The translations under genes and the position numbers were made by a program. The notes below the pieces were generated by a model. The model saw only the letters and a list, made by a program, of their open reading frames with translations. It was not told the DNA's origin and did no database searches. Positions 36,853 through 48,586 of a stretch of DNA of 64,000 bases are shown in pieces; position 1 is the first letter of the stretch; the number at the start of each line of letters is the position of its first letter. Source of the stretch: Adiantum capillus-veneris (lineage: Eukaryota > Streptophyta > Polypodiopsida > Polypodiales > Pteridaceae); NCBI GenBank assembly GCA_014529385.2, contig CM043960.1, positions 30,498,396-30,562,395 of the forward strand, given 5' to 3'.

Positions 36853-38696
36853 CTTCCGGTCTCTAACAATGTATCTTCCTCATCTCAAATTCATCAAACT
36901 TATCAATGCAACTTATCACAAGTTCAACCACTAACCTGGCAATGGATCAGTTTCTGCACAACTTCTTGCTTTGCTGCCAAATAGACTTGTACACAAGAGT
37001 TTTAATTTCGGCAATTGAATCACCGCTCTTATCTGCTAGAGGTTATCTTAGTAATGATTGGTATAACTGGAGAGTTAATCTCAAACACTACTGTATTTTA
37101 TACACTGTTGATGTTCCGGATTAGGTTGCTAACCTGAAACAGTACTTTTCTCTGATGTTGGCCAATTTAAGAGAAAAAGCTTGAATTCAATCTTTGCTTT
37201 GTCAAATGGGCAACCAAGGTCCAAATTTACTTCTGAAAGGAGTTCTGGAACCCGTAAGCCAAATAGAACCTCACTGTTTAGGCCAGGTCAAATTTTCCTT
37301 GCAGAATGCCCCAATAGACATCTTACGCGTAGGATGTCTCCTGCTGCATTTTGCCTAGATTTCTGCACTATATTTTTCCCTCGTTGTGCTGAGCTTATAG
37401 CTGTTTTTACTTTCTGATTTGGACTTCTAGAAGCTGGTCAATGAGTCAGAAATTTGTTCCGACAGCCTGGTGATGGTGTTGATCAGTCTAATCAACTCCA
37501 AATAATTGACTAGCAGGCTTGCCTTAGGCTATATAACACCTTACAATGCTCAAAGTCCAATTATGGCTTCATTTTCTTGCATTAGACATCCTACGCGTAG
37601 GATGTCTTTTTTTATTAGAATGGCTTTAAACTCAAGACTTAAGCTCTCCTTGAGATGATGATCACCTTGGTATACTCAGATTTCAGTTTGGAGTCCCAAA
37701 TCACTCAGAAGACATCCTATGCGTAGGATGTCTATTTGGTGTGTTTGACCCCAGATTTGTTCCAGAGCTTCCCCCTGATGTCAGTATCCCAGTGGTATGC
37801 TTAGATCTTGATTTGGATGTCAAAAGTCCTAAACTTCAGCTGTTTTTGCTTTTTCAGTCAAAAGTGCTAAAGTCCACTTTGAACCCAATTTTCTTACCCA
37901 ACTGAGGTGAAACCCCTTTCATTTACTCAATATATCATGAAAGACACACTCATGCAGCCATCCTATGGTTTTGGTTTCAAGTTGATGTTTTGGCACTAAT
38001 TGGGTAGGATGTCTAGAAATTTCAGTCTATCTGGCCTTATCCTGTCAAGAGATGGCCAAGTTTCCACTTTCCAGTTGAAATTAGGGTAAACCCTACCTTC
38101 AGAACACACTGGTCAACTCAAAATCCCAAAATCCCTCCCAGATTGGCCTGTAGACATCCTACGCGTAGGATGTCTCCTGGCTTAAAATTAAAGTTTTTTT
38201 ATGATAGAAATGCTCCTGATGCTCTGTAGGCCTATCAGAAACACTCACGGTAACTTTTGGATTTCAATTAGGCTTTCAAACACACTTTTGCGTCTTTTAC
38301 AAACTTGTAATGATTCTACCAAGCAAGTATACATGCATGAAATGCTCTAGATCTGAATCATGATGTTCTACTTACTCTACTCCTACCTACCATGAGGAAA
38401 TGGTGATAATGGTATTTTTGGTTGCTTTTTTGGCCTCTCCGGAATCTCAAGCTCTACTCTCACCGCTTCTACCACTCCCACTTCTACTCTAGACTCGACT
38501 AATACCTAAAACTACCTAAGTCTACCTCCTATACCTAAATCGAAGGATCTAGGCCAGACACACGCTTCCTAGACTCCCTCTAAGACATAGAGAGTCCTCC
38601 ACCCTCTGATCCTATCTAAATGTAAAGCGAGACTCTTGGCAAGCCAAAAATCCCAATCCTCAAGGATTAGTCTCGGTCACCTACCTAAGGTTTTCA
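36853..38696 (-). other. Element A leader between PBS and gag, with four 24-bp palindromes
   Basis: 1.8 kb without coding sequence. The palindrome AGACATCCTACG followed by its own reverse complement is perfect at 37584-37607 and 38152-38175, and has one mismatch at 37316-37339 and 37710-37733. Half-sites (GTAGGATGTCT) occur near 38004 and inside the left LTR near 21735. The regular reuse in an otherwise ordinary leader suggests a structural or binding role in the RNA or DNA; none is known to me. Confidence 0.8.
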
Positions 38697-38714
38697 TCCC
38701 CGGCAGCGGCGCCA
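38697..38714 (-). other. Element A primer-binding site
   Basis: The minus strand reads TGGCGCCGCTGCCGGGGA, starting two bases from the 5' LTR end. It resembles the complement of a tRNA-Asp 3' end used by many plant gypsy elements, with one apparent difference from the usual form (from memory). Confidence 0.75.
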
Positions 38715-38715
38715 A

Positions 38716-39568
38716 TGTTGGACGGGTACGCCGCGACGGACGTCAGTACAACGAGAACTCACCTAACAAGTAATGTCAGCTAAGGACGAAGCTCGACCCG
38801 CAGGCGCGTGGAAGCAAGCATAAGGTGTCAACCTACACTCGACCGACTCTTAACTAATTCCTACAGAGGCTCCTACCACTTGTCTAAGTCATAGTTTTCA
38901 AGAGAACAAAAGAGGATGCTTCCTACAACTCTTGCTAGAGCCGAATACCTATCAAACACTTTCGAAACACCATGGAACTTGAAGGAGACCCTACTAATAC
39001 CTATAGGCCACTCTCCCTAAGTCTTCGTTTCCGAAATATGAAGTGCCTAATGTGTAGTTCTACTCATTGTGAATGCATGGATATGCTGCAATGCGAAATC
39101 GGACAACGTATGCTCACCCAAACAACCGATGAAGCTCGTAGAAGGAGCTCCCAAAGCTGGGCAATGTTGGTATCGGCTTGTAGCTCTAGTCGGGGGCAAC
39201 ACGCTGCACTTCTCCGCACTCGATTCTGACCATCGTAGCACACGTAGCGTCAAGACAAAGCTCACACTCTCTCTCACGTACACAGTACGCTCACTCACAA
39301 ACTTAAACTTGTTTAAAATGACAAAAGTTTTTTCATTAAGGTCAAAAAGTGATATATATACCTTACAACTTCTCAAACCCTAAAGTTTCAAAATCATCCA
39401 TCTACTCCATCTAACTATCAAAACTGGGATACAATCTGGAAACTTCTGTAAGTCCCAATATTTACAAGGTGAAAAACCGGGTTTTCCTCAATGAATGACT
39501 AATTTCAAAAAAAAATAAAATAATCCGCCGAGTAGTTAGATGCCGTGGGGTGTGTCCAGCTTCTAACA
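38716..39568 (-). repeat. Element A 5' LTR
   Basis: 853 bp, plus-strand ends TGTTGG and CTAACA. It is shorter than its partner by about 70 bp near 39020 and about 10 bp near 39158, otherwise closely similar. Followed directly by TSD TGGGA at 39569. Confidence 0.93.
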
Positions 39569-40323
39569 TGGGAGAACACAGAGCGCAGGTTGCGACTTGA
39601 AGGCCAATACGAGTTGTTGAGTCTAGCTGGGATACCAGAATTTGACCCCCACCAGAAGGTCAGGACAATGTTGGGCAATATGAAGGTATGTTGCAGAGAC
39701 TTAAAGGAAGATATCCCACCTACTTGCGACATGTCAAAATTAGAGCTCTGTGATAAATTGTGGGAAGAACAGAAGGTAAAGATGAAGCGTCTGAAAGCGC
39801 AGGACCAAGCAGCTTTACCCAAGAGATTGAAGATGGCCCAAGATGCGCAAGCAGCTTTGTCGATCCGATGCCAACGGTACCGGCACAATCATGCGCACTA
39901 CTTTGAATGCAAAATACGCTCATCTTGTCGGAATCCCTCACGAAGCCTTGGTAGAAGGTATGAGGATTGGAGCAGGCTCCTTCGGTGTGTGCACGTTGTA
40001 CACTATCAAAGGCATCTCATATTTTCCAGACCACATTACATATGTGGGAAAATGTTGTAAGGGAGGGAGTGAGGCGAAATTTGACATCTTTCAGATAGAC
40101 CAAGGAATGCAAACGCTTCACCCCTCCATTGTAAGGTGCATCGGGTTTACTACAGAAGCTCCTTGGATCACGATATTCCCATACTACAATGGGGGTACTG
40201 TGGGCGACATGATGTGCCGCTTACCGTTCGGTCACGGATTGTTCAGACGACACATGCACAGGCTACAACACGGCTGGAGGTCATTGCTTGTAGCAAACAA
40301 CCCTGTAAGCGAGATAGAGACGG
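39569..40323 (+). pseudogene. Kinase-like gene, part 2: N-terminal region and ATP-binding lobe
   Basis: Continues the exon broken by element A. An N-terminal, mostly helical and charged region (WEEQKVKMKRLKAQDQAAL) runs to about 39870, where the frame shifts by one. The kinase N-lobe follows with the glycine-rich loop GAGSFGVCTLY at about 39970, the presumed ATP-anchoring Lys in TYVGKCCKGG at about 40040, HPSIVRCIGFTTEAPW, and the hinge FPYYNGGTVGDMM. It ends at the element B insertion, whose 4-bp duplication ACGG occupies 40320-40323. Spacing of loop, Lys and hinge fits a protein kinase. The subfamily is not recognised. The frameshift means even the uninterrupted gene was already damaged or is damaged now. 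Confidence 0.75.
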
Positions 40324-42532
40324 TGTCGTGCTGTGGCACGTATATAGTGGGAACGGGCATTAAACGATTTATCTTGTGACTTTTTGACGCATAAGTATAC
40401 TCCATATAATACTCATATGCAAAAATAAAAGCTTTCTACCATACCTTAGTATTACCTTTGAAGTATTATAAATGTACATTACTATTAGAAAGTACTGCAA
40501 GAGAAGTATCAATGATTATGTACATTACTATTAGAAAGTACTGCAAGAGAAGTATCAATGATTGTGCCTCTTTTTGTCTGGGGAAAAAGCATTTGTATAT
40601 TTCTTCTAATATCTCAGCTATACCCTACCATATATAAATTATTTTCTTCTTTTCACATTTATTTAATAATATAACCCTTCAATAATGCATACCTTCTTGG
40701 ATACATACAAGAGGGAAGGGCCTACTAGAAGACTTTATGAAAAGGAAGATCCAAAGCTTCTTGGACCATCCCAATTTGAAAATCCCGACCTAAGGGCATG
40801 GAGAAAAGGCCAAAACCAAGTCAAGCTCTTTTAGTAGGCCAATTTTGCCTTTTGAAGCATGTCAATCCGAGTTACAGGTCAAAAGTTACAGGGAAACCAG
40901 TGAAAAACCCTACACTGCAAGAAGAGATGGTAAATAGGTGAATCAAGTGAAAAGAGGTAATCTTGGTCTTTTTCCATAAAATAAGATATTTGGAGGATAA
41001 AAGACACAAGCATGTGAATGTGACACCTCAAAGATGCCTTGAAGGACAAGACACAAAAGCTGGGACCCCCTGCTGGAGCCACACAGAAGATGCCTAGGTG
41101 GGGCCCACATACATCATGCACCCACATGGAGCCTTAACGACCAAAAATGCTGAATTTCATGATATTTTGAGTCCTAATATTGCCCATTTTAGGAAATATC
41201 CAAAGAATATTTGATTTGGTCTAACTCTTTAGCCTAATCAAGTGATTATGTAAAACATGGCTCCCTCACCTATAAAAAGGGCAACCTTCTCTTCATTGGG
41301 GGCAAGTTATGAGTGAGTGAGAATAGCTCAATTTCATAGTGACACACTCATCTTAGTGCCACACTTTCTCTTGAAGAAAGGCTGAAGTCTTGCCTCATCT
41401 TCTCTCTCCATTAAGGTGGTGGCGATTGCTCTCATGTAAGATATATGTTGCTAGTTTTACTTTCATTTGCATATCTAGTCCAATACTTGTCTCTAACTCT
41501 ATGTCTATCTCTCATTATCTATCTCGAATACCACCACCACACTTAGATCTATCTCTAATTCTATCTTTACTCCTCCTTTCATCTCTCTTGTTGTGTCCTA
41601 ATTGTTTCATTGGAAGGTATTCAAGCAGCAACCTTGTCAATGTAATGGGTACAACCTTCTTGCAGGAAACAATTATATGCACAAGGTTAGTAACCATATC
41701 TTTATCTTCCACAAGCATCTCTCTCTCTTAAGGTTCTCATTCTCTTCCACAAACTCTAGAATCTCCTTGCTACAGGTACTTCTCTCCCCGCAGTATCCTT
41801 ATTGCCTAAGGGCAACAATAGGGATTGGGAGAGAAACTATCTTCTTCTTCTCCTTTCACTTCTTTCACACCTTTATCTTTGCAAATACTAAGTATATAAT
41901 TGATGAATAACCATAATCCACATAGATGTAATTTCTTTCAATTCCATTTAGTGCAATCTATTAGGGTCAACATTTAGATTAGTCAAAAGATTCACTTTCA
42001 GCAACGCATAGTGTTCTATTTGGTCCTGAAAGGCTCAACAAAATACTCCTCTCACCAAATCCCTTCATACTACCTATTATTGACTATGACTTCTCTTTTG
42101 ATGTGAATGTGGTTATTTTATTATGAATCAAGAGGATTTGTACTCACAACTAATCCCAATCGCTAGACAAAACATATACATTATAGTGAGCACAAAGCTA
42201 TTGTTCCAAAGAGGAATCCGTAGCTTATTTGGACAACAAAGATTAAATATCATTAACTCATCCATTAACCCTTTTATCCTACCCATGATACGATATGATC
42301 GTAATCTCGATGTTTTCATTTTTGTTTTGTTCTGACTATCTTTCATGAGTTCTCTCCATCACGTGTGTGTTTGTAAGGAAAAGTGAGCGGCTTCTTTGGC
42401 TATATTTCTTCTTTAGCTCTAGAAGCTATGTTATCTACATCTTAGCTCCTTCTCATAACCCTTGAGCTTCCTCACAAACTCTCACAGCAAGAGGCCCGGT
42501 GCCTTCCTGGCAAGACCACCAACTTGTTGACA
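40324..42532 (+). repeat. Element B 5' LTR
   Basis: 2209 bp. It contains a 45-bp tandem duplication at about 40473-40562 (TGTACATTACTATTAGAAAG starts each unit) that the 3' LTR lacks. A TATA-like TATAAAAAGGGCAACC at 41271 could be the promoter core, with the transcription start shortly downstream. Differences from the 3' LTR that I noted are mostly transitions. Confidence 0.93.
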
Positions 42533-42612
42533 TATTATTGGTGAGCGCGACGCGAATCTGCCAGGGTGAGAGTTTGTGGGTAACCATGGGTGATCATGCT
42601 GAGTAACAGGGT
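42533..42612 (+). other. Element B leader with unassigned primer-binding site
   Basis: The stretch after the LTR reads TATTATTGGTGAGCGCGACG. TGGTGAGCGCGACGCG would be the candidate primer-binding site because it starts with TGG, but I cannot assign the tRNA. Confidence 0.4.
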
Positions 42613-44405
42613 ATGCATTTTGACCCAGCAACAATGCAAATGTTTCAAGCATTTGCAATGTTCATGCAACAACAACATGCTATTGAAAGAAGGGAGATTT
42701 CAGCAACGAAGGCCATACAAGCGGTCGTCAACAAAATGGATCAGTTCAATGGCGAAGATGTAACCAAGTACTTACGCGAGTATGTGAAGGAGATGGAGCT
42801 GCATCACGTGTCAGAAGGTGAGATGATTCAAAGCTTTGAGCTAGTTGTTGCTCCGGAAATTAGGGAGCATGTTAGGGCAATTAAAGATGGGCATGGGAGA
42901 AATTGGGAAGAACTCAAAGTAGCTTTAAAGGAGGAATATTTCATGGAGGACTCGGAGAGAGTGACCAAAAGGACATTCTTAGAATGGGTAGTCAAAGCCA
43001 AAGCAAGGACTATCAATAACAGAGCTACTTAGGGAATTTGAGCGGCGCTATGCACAACTCACTAGGACAGAAAGGGCCACACTAGATGTAGAGAAGACAG
43101 ATCTTTTCTTACAAGCCGCACGTAAAGAGTTTCAAGAAAATTTGGAGCTTCTTCTTGAAGATAAAGATGCTGAGCAAGGACTAAAGACCGACTGGAATGA
43201 AGTTGAAGGTGCTGTCTCGTTGCTTACCAAATGACAAAGAAGAAGGGACAAGATGGTAGTAAACACTACAAGTCCTTCAACCTCAACTTCTGACAAAATG
43301 GTAAAGCTTACTTTTATCGCTCCTAAGTTTGATGAGTCCATGCTAGATGAGCTTGTGAAGGGAATGCGTGACTTGAAGGTGAAGCTTGCAAAGCTTGAAG
43401 ATGAAGGTGAAGCTTTCTTCAAGCTTGCAAAGGTTGAAGAAAAAGACCAACCATCAGGGCCACTTCCTAGACAAAGACAACAGCCCAAAGAAGGGTTTGT
43501 TAATAGGTGTATTTGGTGTGATAGTACAGACCATGTAAGAAGGGATTGTGATGATTTTAGTGATGCTTTGTCAAAAGATGTTGTCTTTTTTAAGGATGGT
43601 AAAATCCACTTAAGAGAAATAGATCTACCCTTGAGAAATAACTTTGGGAAGGGGGGAATGCAAACCTTAGTTGAAGATATGGCAACTAAGCATGCCACCT
43701 CTTCAGTTGAGGCAGCTACTTATGGAGTAAAAATTGAACATTTTTGTGATGAAGAGGTGAGTGACCATCATGGTCAAATTTGGCCAAATGTCATGCAATT
43801 AGCTAAAAAGGGAAAGCTTACAAAAGAGATTCTACATGAAGCAGGTGATTGCATACGTCTAGAAACAGGATGGAATGATCCAGTGGACTCATTGTCAGTG
43901 CATGCCTACATTACAAAATGCCAACAAAAATGAGGCAATTGTAGAAGAGAAGCGCAGACGTGAGAATGCTGATGAAGGACCATCAAAAAGAGCTTCTAGA
44001 AGTGGGGGAAGAAGCGACTCAATGCCTTCTCAAACACCCTCGACATAAGGAGCATCTCCACCTGAAGTACTCATGGAGGAGTCTACAATAGGAAAGAAGA
44101 AAGAGCCAACAAAAGGTAAGACAAAAGGCCCAACTTATAAACTACAATCTGATATTGAGGTTGCTACAGATTTAAAGAAAGTCTTGGAGGAAAGGATCTT
44201 GAATAGCAAGATTGAGTTTACTCTGGGAGAAGTTCTTGGCATTGCAAAGCGTGAATTCCATGAGGATATCATTGACATCATTAAGAGGAAGAGGCAAACC
44301 CTTGCTGAAGTTTCTCGTCCACAGGTTGAAGGGGAAACCTTGAAGACACAAGGGATGCAGCTGCTAAATAAGGAGGATGATGGAGATGTGGTAGGATGCT
44401 ACTAA
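42613..44405 (+). pseudogene. Element B gag
   Basis: Opens MHFDPATMQMFQAFAMFMQQ. A helical capsid-like region follows (FNGEDVTKYLREYVKEMELH, WEELKVALKEEYF). A frameshift near 43015 is followed by LREFERRYAQLTRTERATLD, then a TGA or TAA-type break near 43233. The next frame has coiled segments and one CX2CX4HX4C zinc knuckle, CIWCDSTDHVRRDC, at about 43509. Downstream pieces to 44405 are Lys/Glu-rich linkers. Gag would package the RNA. The design, with a single knuckle and the FFKDGKIHLRE block behind it, differs from element A. Broken in at least three places. Confidence 0.75.
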
Positions 44406-44417
44406 TCTGGTGGGAGA

Positions 44418-45001
44418 GTGAAGCAAGTGCATTTCTCAAATGATGATGAAGAAGTTGAAGATATTCCTAGGAGCTACTATTCACGAAGTCACTGGGCAAG
44501 GGCTACTACAGAAACTTTGGTCAAGGTAGGTGATCTTGAAGAGCCATTTGTTGCCTTGATTGACCATGGTTCAGAAATAAACATAATGTCAAAGAGTATC
44601 TACAACAAGTGCAAATGGCCGATGGAACAGATCATGGCTGGATGGTAAAAGTGGCAAACAATTCATCCGGTGAATTGTATGCAGCATGTCCAGGTGTGAA
44701 GGTGACAATAGGTGATGTAAAGATTGACCAAAACTTCTTTGTACAGGATACATCTTCATATCATCTCATCCTTGGACAGCCCTACATTGTGGGAGTTCGA
44801 ATGGAAACAAAGGTAATGTACGATGGTTCAACATATGCTAGGATATGCAGCAAAGATGGTAAACGAGCTGTCCAATTTCTCACAGTTTGTGTAAACCATG
44901 AAAGAAATCGTGACAACCACAGAGAACATCCTCTACCAAAGGTAAGCAAAGAGTTTCATGATCATAGAGAAATGATGGGTTTTGGCCAAGTACCATTGTA
45001 A
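44418..45001 (+). pseudogene. Element B protease region
   Basis: Two overlapping frames. The first has EEPFVALIDHGSEINIMSKS, a retropepsin-like active site in which the usual D-S/T-G is D-H-G. The second has YHLILGQPYIVGVRMETKV, the conserved second landmark. A frameshift near 44640 separates them. The His in the active-site triplet is unusual and may be decay or a lineage trait. Confidence 0.7.
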
Positions 45002-45069
45002 AGCGGGATTGCAGTGGTACAGAAAGAAAAAGGGTCTCGCCTGATCCAAAAATAGGTGAAACTTTCTCA

Positions 45070-47016
45070 ATGAGCTCCTTGGTAACAAGGAATGGATCAG
45101 TATGTTTTACAAAACTTGAAGATTTGAAGAGATGTGAGAGGCAATATGTGCATAATGTACAAATAGGCATGAAAAAGAGTGGGTTGCTAAAGCCTACTGA
45201 AAATGTTTTGGGTTTGTGTGAACAAGTTTCTTTTTTAGATACTATGGGTGAGCTTGATGCTATAATGAGGTCTAGATTGCATCTTGAAAATGAAGTTGTG
45301 GAAGTTTGTTCTATGGAAATGTATCAAGTAATAGAAGCCTTTAAAGAAAGCCAAACAGTTAGCCCAGAAGTCCATGTTGAAACTAAATACAAGAGTATAG
45401 CAAAGAAGGTGAAACCAGTAGCTTCACCCTTACCACCCAATAACAGGGAAAAGATTGAGCAGGCTTCTTTACAACCAAGTTTGAGGAATCCTAAAAAGAT
45501 CGGGCATACCTTCACAAAGGAGTCTTTTCAAGAGTTGCAGATTGGTTGCGAGGAGTTTCTAACACAGGAGGAGACAAAGTGCTTCAAAGAAATGCTTTCA
45601 AAGCATGGTAAGGCTTTTGCATTTGAGCCACATGAGATAGGATGTGTTGATCCTTCTATTGTAGCTCCTATGGTAATTTTCACAATACCTCATGTGCCTT
45701 GGAATCTGCGGCCTATTCCGGTTCCAAAGGCTCATTTGCCAAAGTTAGTAGAGCTACTGAATGAGAAAATCAAAATGGGAATCTTGGAGCCTTCTTGTGC
45801 TCCACACTCAAACAGGTGGTTCACTATTCCAAAGAAGAATGGTTCTCTATGCTTCATCCAGGATATGCAACCAGTAAACAAGGTGACAATTAGAAATGTA
45901 GGTACAGGTCCAATTGTGGATGAGTTTGCAGAGGCGTTTGCAGGGAGGGCAATCTACTCAATGGGGGATCTCTACTTAGGGTATGATCAATTTCAGCTTG
46001 CAATCGAAAGCAGAGACTTGACAGCCATGAGGACACCTTTGGGTTTGGTAAGGATGTGTACCTTACCACAGGGAGCAACCAACTCGGTTGCACATATGAT
46101 GAATGGGATGAATAAGGTCTTACGTGACTTTATTCCTCAAATCACAATGCCTTTCATTGATGATTTTCCTATCAAAAGATGTGAAGAAAGTGACAAAGAT
46201 GAAGCTTCGGATCTCAAGGGATGTCGCAAGTTTGTGGTAGATCACATAAATGATTGTGATAAAATTTTGTCTAGGTTGGAAGAAGTGAATCTTACATTGT
46301 CAGGAAAAAAGTCTATGTTTGGTGTCAATGAAGTGCTCATTGTGGGGCACATGTGCGGGCCATATGGTAGGAAACCTTGTCCAACAAAGGTAGATGCCAT
46401 CCAAAGAATGAAAGAAACGTGCACTAGCATCACTGAGGTTAGAAGGTTTCTAGGAGCATGTGTCTTCTATGTTATTTGGATTCCACATTATGCACATGTA
46501 GCTGATCCTTTTTATCAGTTGCTTAGAAAGAATCAGAAGTTTAAATGGACAGAAGCACATGTAAAATCCATGAAAAAGCTAAAGGAGTTGCTCCAGTCAG
46601 CAACAACTTTGAGAAAGGTAGACTACGAGTGTCAAAGGCCAGTAATTGTGACAGTAGACACCAGTCCTACAGGGATTGGATGGGCAATAGGGCAAGATGA
46701 CAAAGAAGGACACAGGTATGTGGTAAGATTTGGAGCAAAGGTACTAAGTTCTCGCCAAAGAAACTATCCACAGATAAAGAGAGAGTTATGGGATATGGTT
46801 ACAAACCATAAAAGTGGGAAAGAGTATCTAATTGGTGCATGTGCGGTTGTAGAAACAGATTGTCTACCACTTCTTGGGATGATTACAAGCTGTTCAACGC
46901 CAGACATTGCTATATTGCGGTGGATTGCCTACATTAAGTCCTTAAATCCTAAGTTTAAGCACATTGCAGGTAAAGACAATACAGTGGGCAGATATGCTAT
47001 CAAGGGCAAGGTATGA
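45070..47016 (+). pseudogene. Element B reverse transcriptase and RNase H
   Basis: A 648-codon open stretch. A linker is followed at about residue 220 by the RT fingers (PVPKAHLPKLVELLNEKIKM, WFTIPKKNGSLCFIQDMQPV). The palm reads MGDLYLGYDQFQLAIESRDL and then PFIDDFPIK, with FIDD in place of the common YVDD/YMDD. The connection is HMCGPYGRKPCPTKVDAI. RNase H has VIVTVDTSPTGIGWAIGQDD and SSRQRNYPQIKRELW. FIDD followed by P-I-K is, as I recall, commoner in fungal gypsy lineages than in the main plant clades; this is from memory. A frameshift near 46990 (KDNTVGRY instead of an ADMLSR continuation) leads into integrase. Confidence 0.85.
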
Positions 47017-48529
47017 AGATGAGTCACAAATGATTGACGAGGGAGATGATGTAGGCACAAAGTTCTATTCTATCTCTCATGTCAACGGTAACAATGTCTG
47101 CATGACTAATCTACTTGAATCATTCTTGAAAGAGCTTTATGAAGGTGAGTGGCTTCTTATTGGAAGCTACTTGAGTACTCTAACAAAACAGGATGATTGG
47201 TCTGAACAAGAATTCAAGAGGATACGCAGGAAAGCATATGGGTACTTTTTGAGGGATGGTTACTTGTGGAAGCATCCTAAACAAAAGGGTGCTACACCAC
47301 AACGAGTTATATGCAAAAAAGAGACTTAAGTAAAGCTCATGCAAGAGTTTCATGAGAGTCTATGGGCTAGACACAGGGGTGTGTGGGCAACCTTCTCCAA
47401 GTTGAAAGAAAAATATTGGTGGAAGGGTATGTATAAAGATGTATCTCAATTTGTAGAGTCATGTGTAACTTGTCAAATGTATTCAAATGTCCGACATCGT
47501 GATGGATTGCACCCTACATATCCACTAGCCATGCACTATAAATGGGTTATGGATCTAGTCACAATGCCTTTAGGACTCTGGCAGATGAGATACTTGGTTC
47601 TTGCACGAGAAGACCTAACTAATCAGGTTGAAGGAAGAGCATTAAGAGCTAAAACCACAGAAGCTGTGTGCAAATTCCTTCTTGAAGAGGTGATTTGCCG
47701 TTATGGTTGTGTGGGAAAAATCACTGCAGATAGAGGTGAACTCGATGCCGAAAAAGCAAGGGAGTTCTTTTCTAGATTAGGAATCAAGCTTTCTCTTATT
47801 ACAGCTTACAACCCTGAAGGAAATGGAAAGAGTGAAAGAGGGCATCCTCCTATCATCAAAGCTTTGGCCAAGGCTTGTGAAGGAAGAGTTGTTGAGTGGC
47901 CAAAACTGTTACCATATGCTTTATGGGCTGATCGTACAACACATAGCTTAGTAACTGGCTACATGCCTGCGGAGCTAATGTATGGTCAAAAGCCAGTGAT
48001 ACCGATTGAAGATACAATTCCCACATGGAATGTACTACCTTGGCAAGAGGGGCTTAGCAGGGAAGATCTCCTTGCACTGCGTATAAGGCAACTAGAGAGA
48101 AGACCTGGAGACATTGAAGCTGCAAAAGAACAACTAAAAGATGCAAGGTTGAAAAACAAGGACTACTTTGATAAGCGAAATCGACTCAGGAGCAAAGCAA
48201 TTGACAAAGGTGACTGGGTTTTAGTGTATGATAGTAGCCTTGATAACCAGCACACAGTCATGCATAAGTTCTCCAAAAGATGGTTTGGACCGTATGTTGT
48301 AAAGCATGTGCATGAAAATGCTACTTACAGTTTGTATGAACTAGATGGTACAGAAGTAAAGATTCCCATTGCAGGAAAAAAGATTAAAATGTTTAAGAGA
48401 AGAGGAGACAATGATCTAGAAGATGTTGATGAGGAAGAAGAGCAAAATACAGGTGAAGATCAAAGTGAACATGAAGCTTTGGAATCATCCAGTGAAGAAG
48501 AAATCAAGGAAGATGTACAAGAGGTCTGA
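46964..48529 (+). pseudogene. Element B integrase
   Basis: Begins in the shifted frame (ADMLSRARYEDESQ) and after an in-frame TAA at about 47327 continues as one 396-codon stretch. The zinc module is HESLWARHRG ... CVTCQ. The catalytic core has VMDLVTMP (Asp), ITADRGELD (Asp) and NPEGNGKSERG (Glu), so the D,D,E triad is complete. The C-terminal domain reads GDWVLVYDSS and KRWFGPYVVKHVHENATYSL. An acidic tail (EDVDEEEEQNTGEDQSEHEA) takes the place where a chromodomain would be in chromoviruses. The ORF ends 57 bp before the 3' LTR. Confidence 0.87.
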
Positions 48530-48586
48530 TCTTACAAAGAGACATGTGGCACATACCGGAGGATATGCAGGTTTAGAGGGGGTGGA

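Larger units (their letters stand above)
21382..39568 (-). mobile_element. Ty3/gypsy LTR retrotransposon, element A (18.2 kb)
   Basis: Two LTRs (21382-22318 and 38716-39568) bound a minus-strand gag-pol, with the 5-bp target duplication TGGGA on both sides (21377-21381, 39569-39573). Just inside the 5' LTR (the right-hand one) the minus strand reads TGGCGCCGCTGCCGGGGA (38697-38714). This resembles primer-binding sites complementary to tRNA-Asp in plant gypsy elements. Inside the 3' LTR is a purine tract GGAGGGGGGGA (minus strand, 22319-22330). Gene order is gag, zinc knuckles, PR, RT, RNase H, integrase, then a second PR-like domain and a coiled-coil ORF. PR-RT-RH-INT order gives the gypsy assignment. 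It landed in an exon of the kinase-like gene. It is large partly because of extra 3' ORFs and a 1467-bp duplication. Confidence 0.93.
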
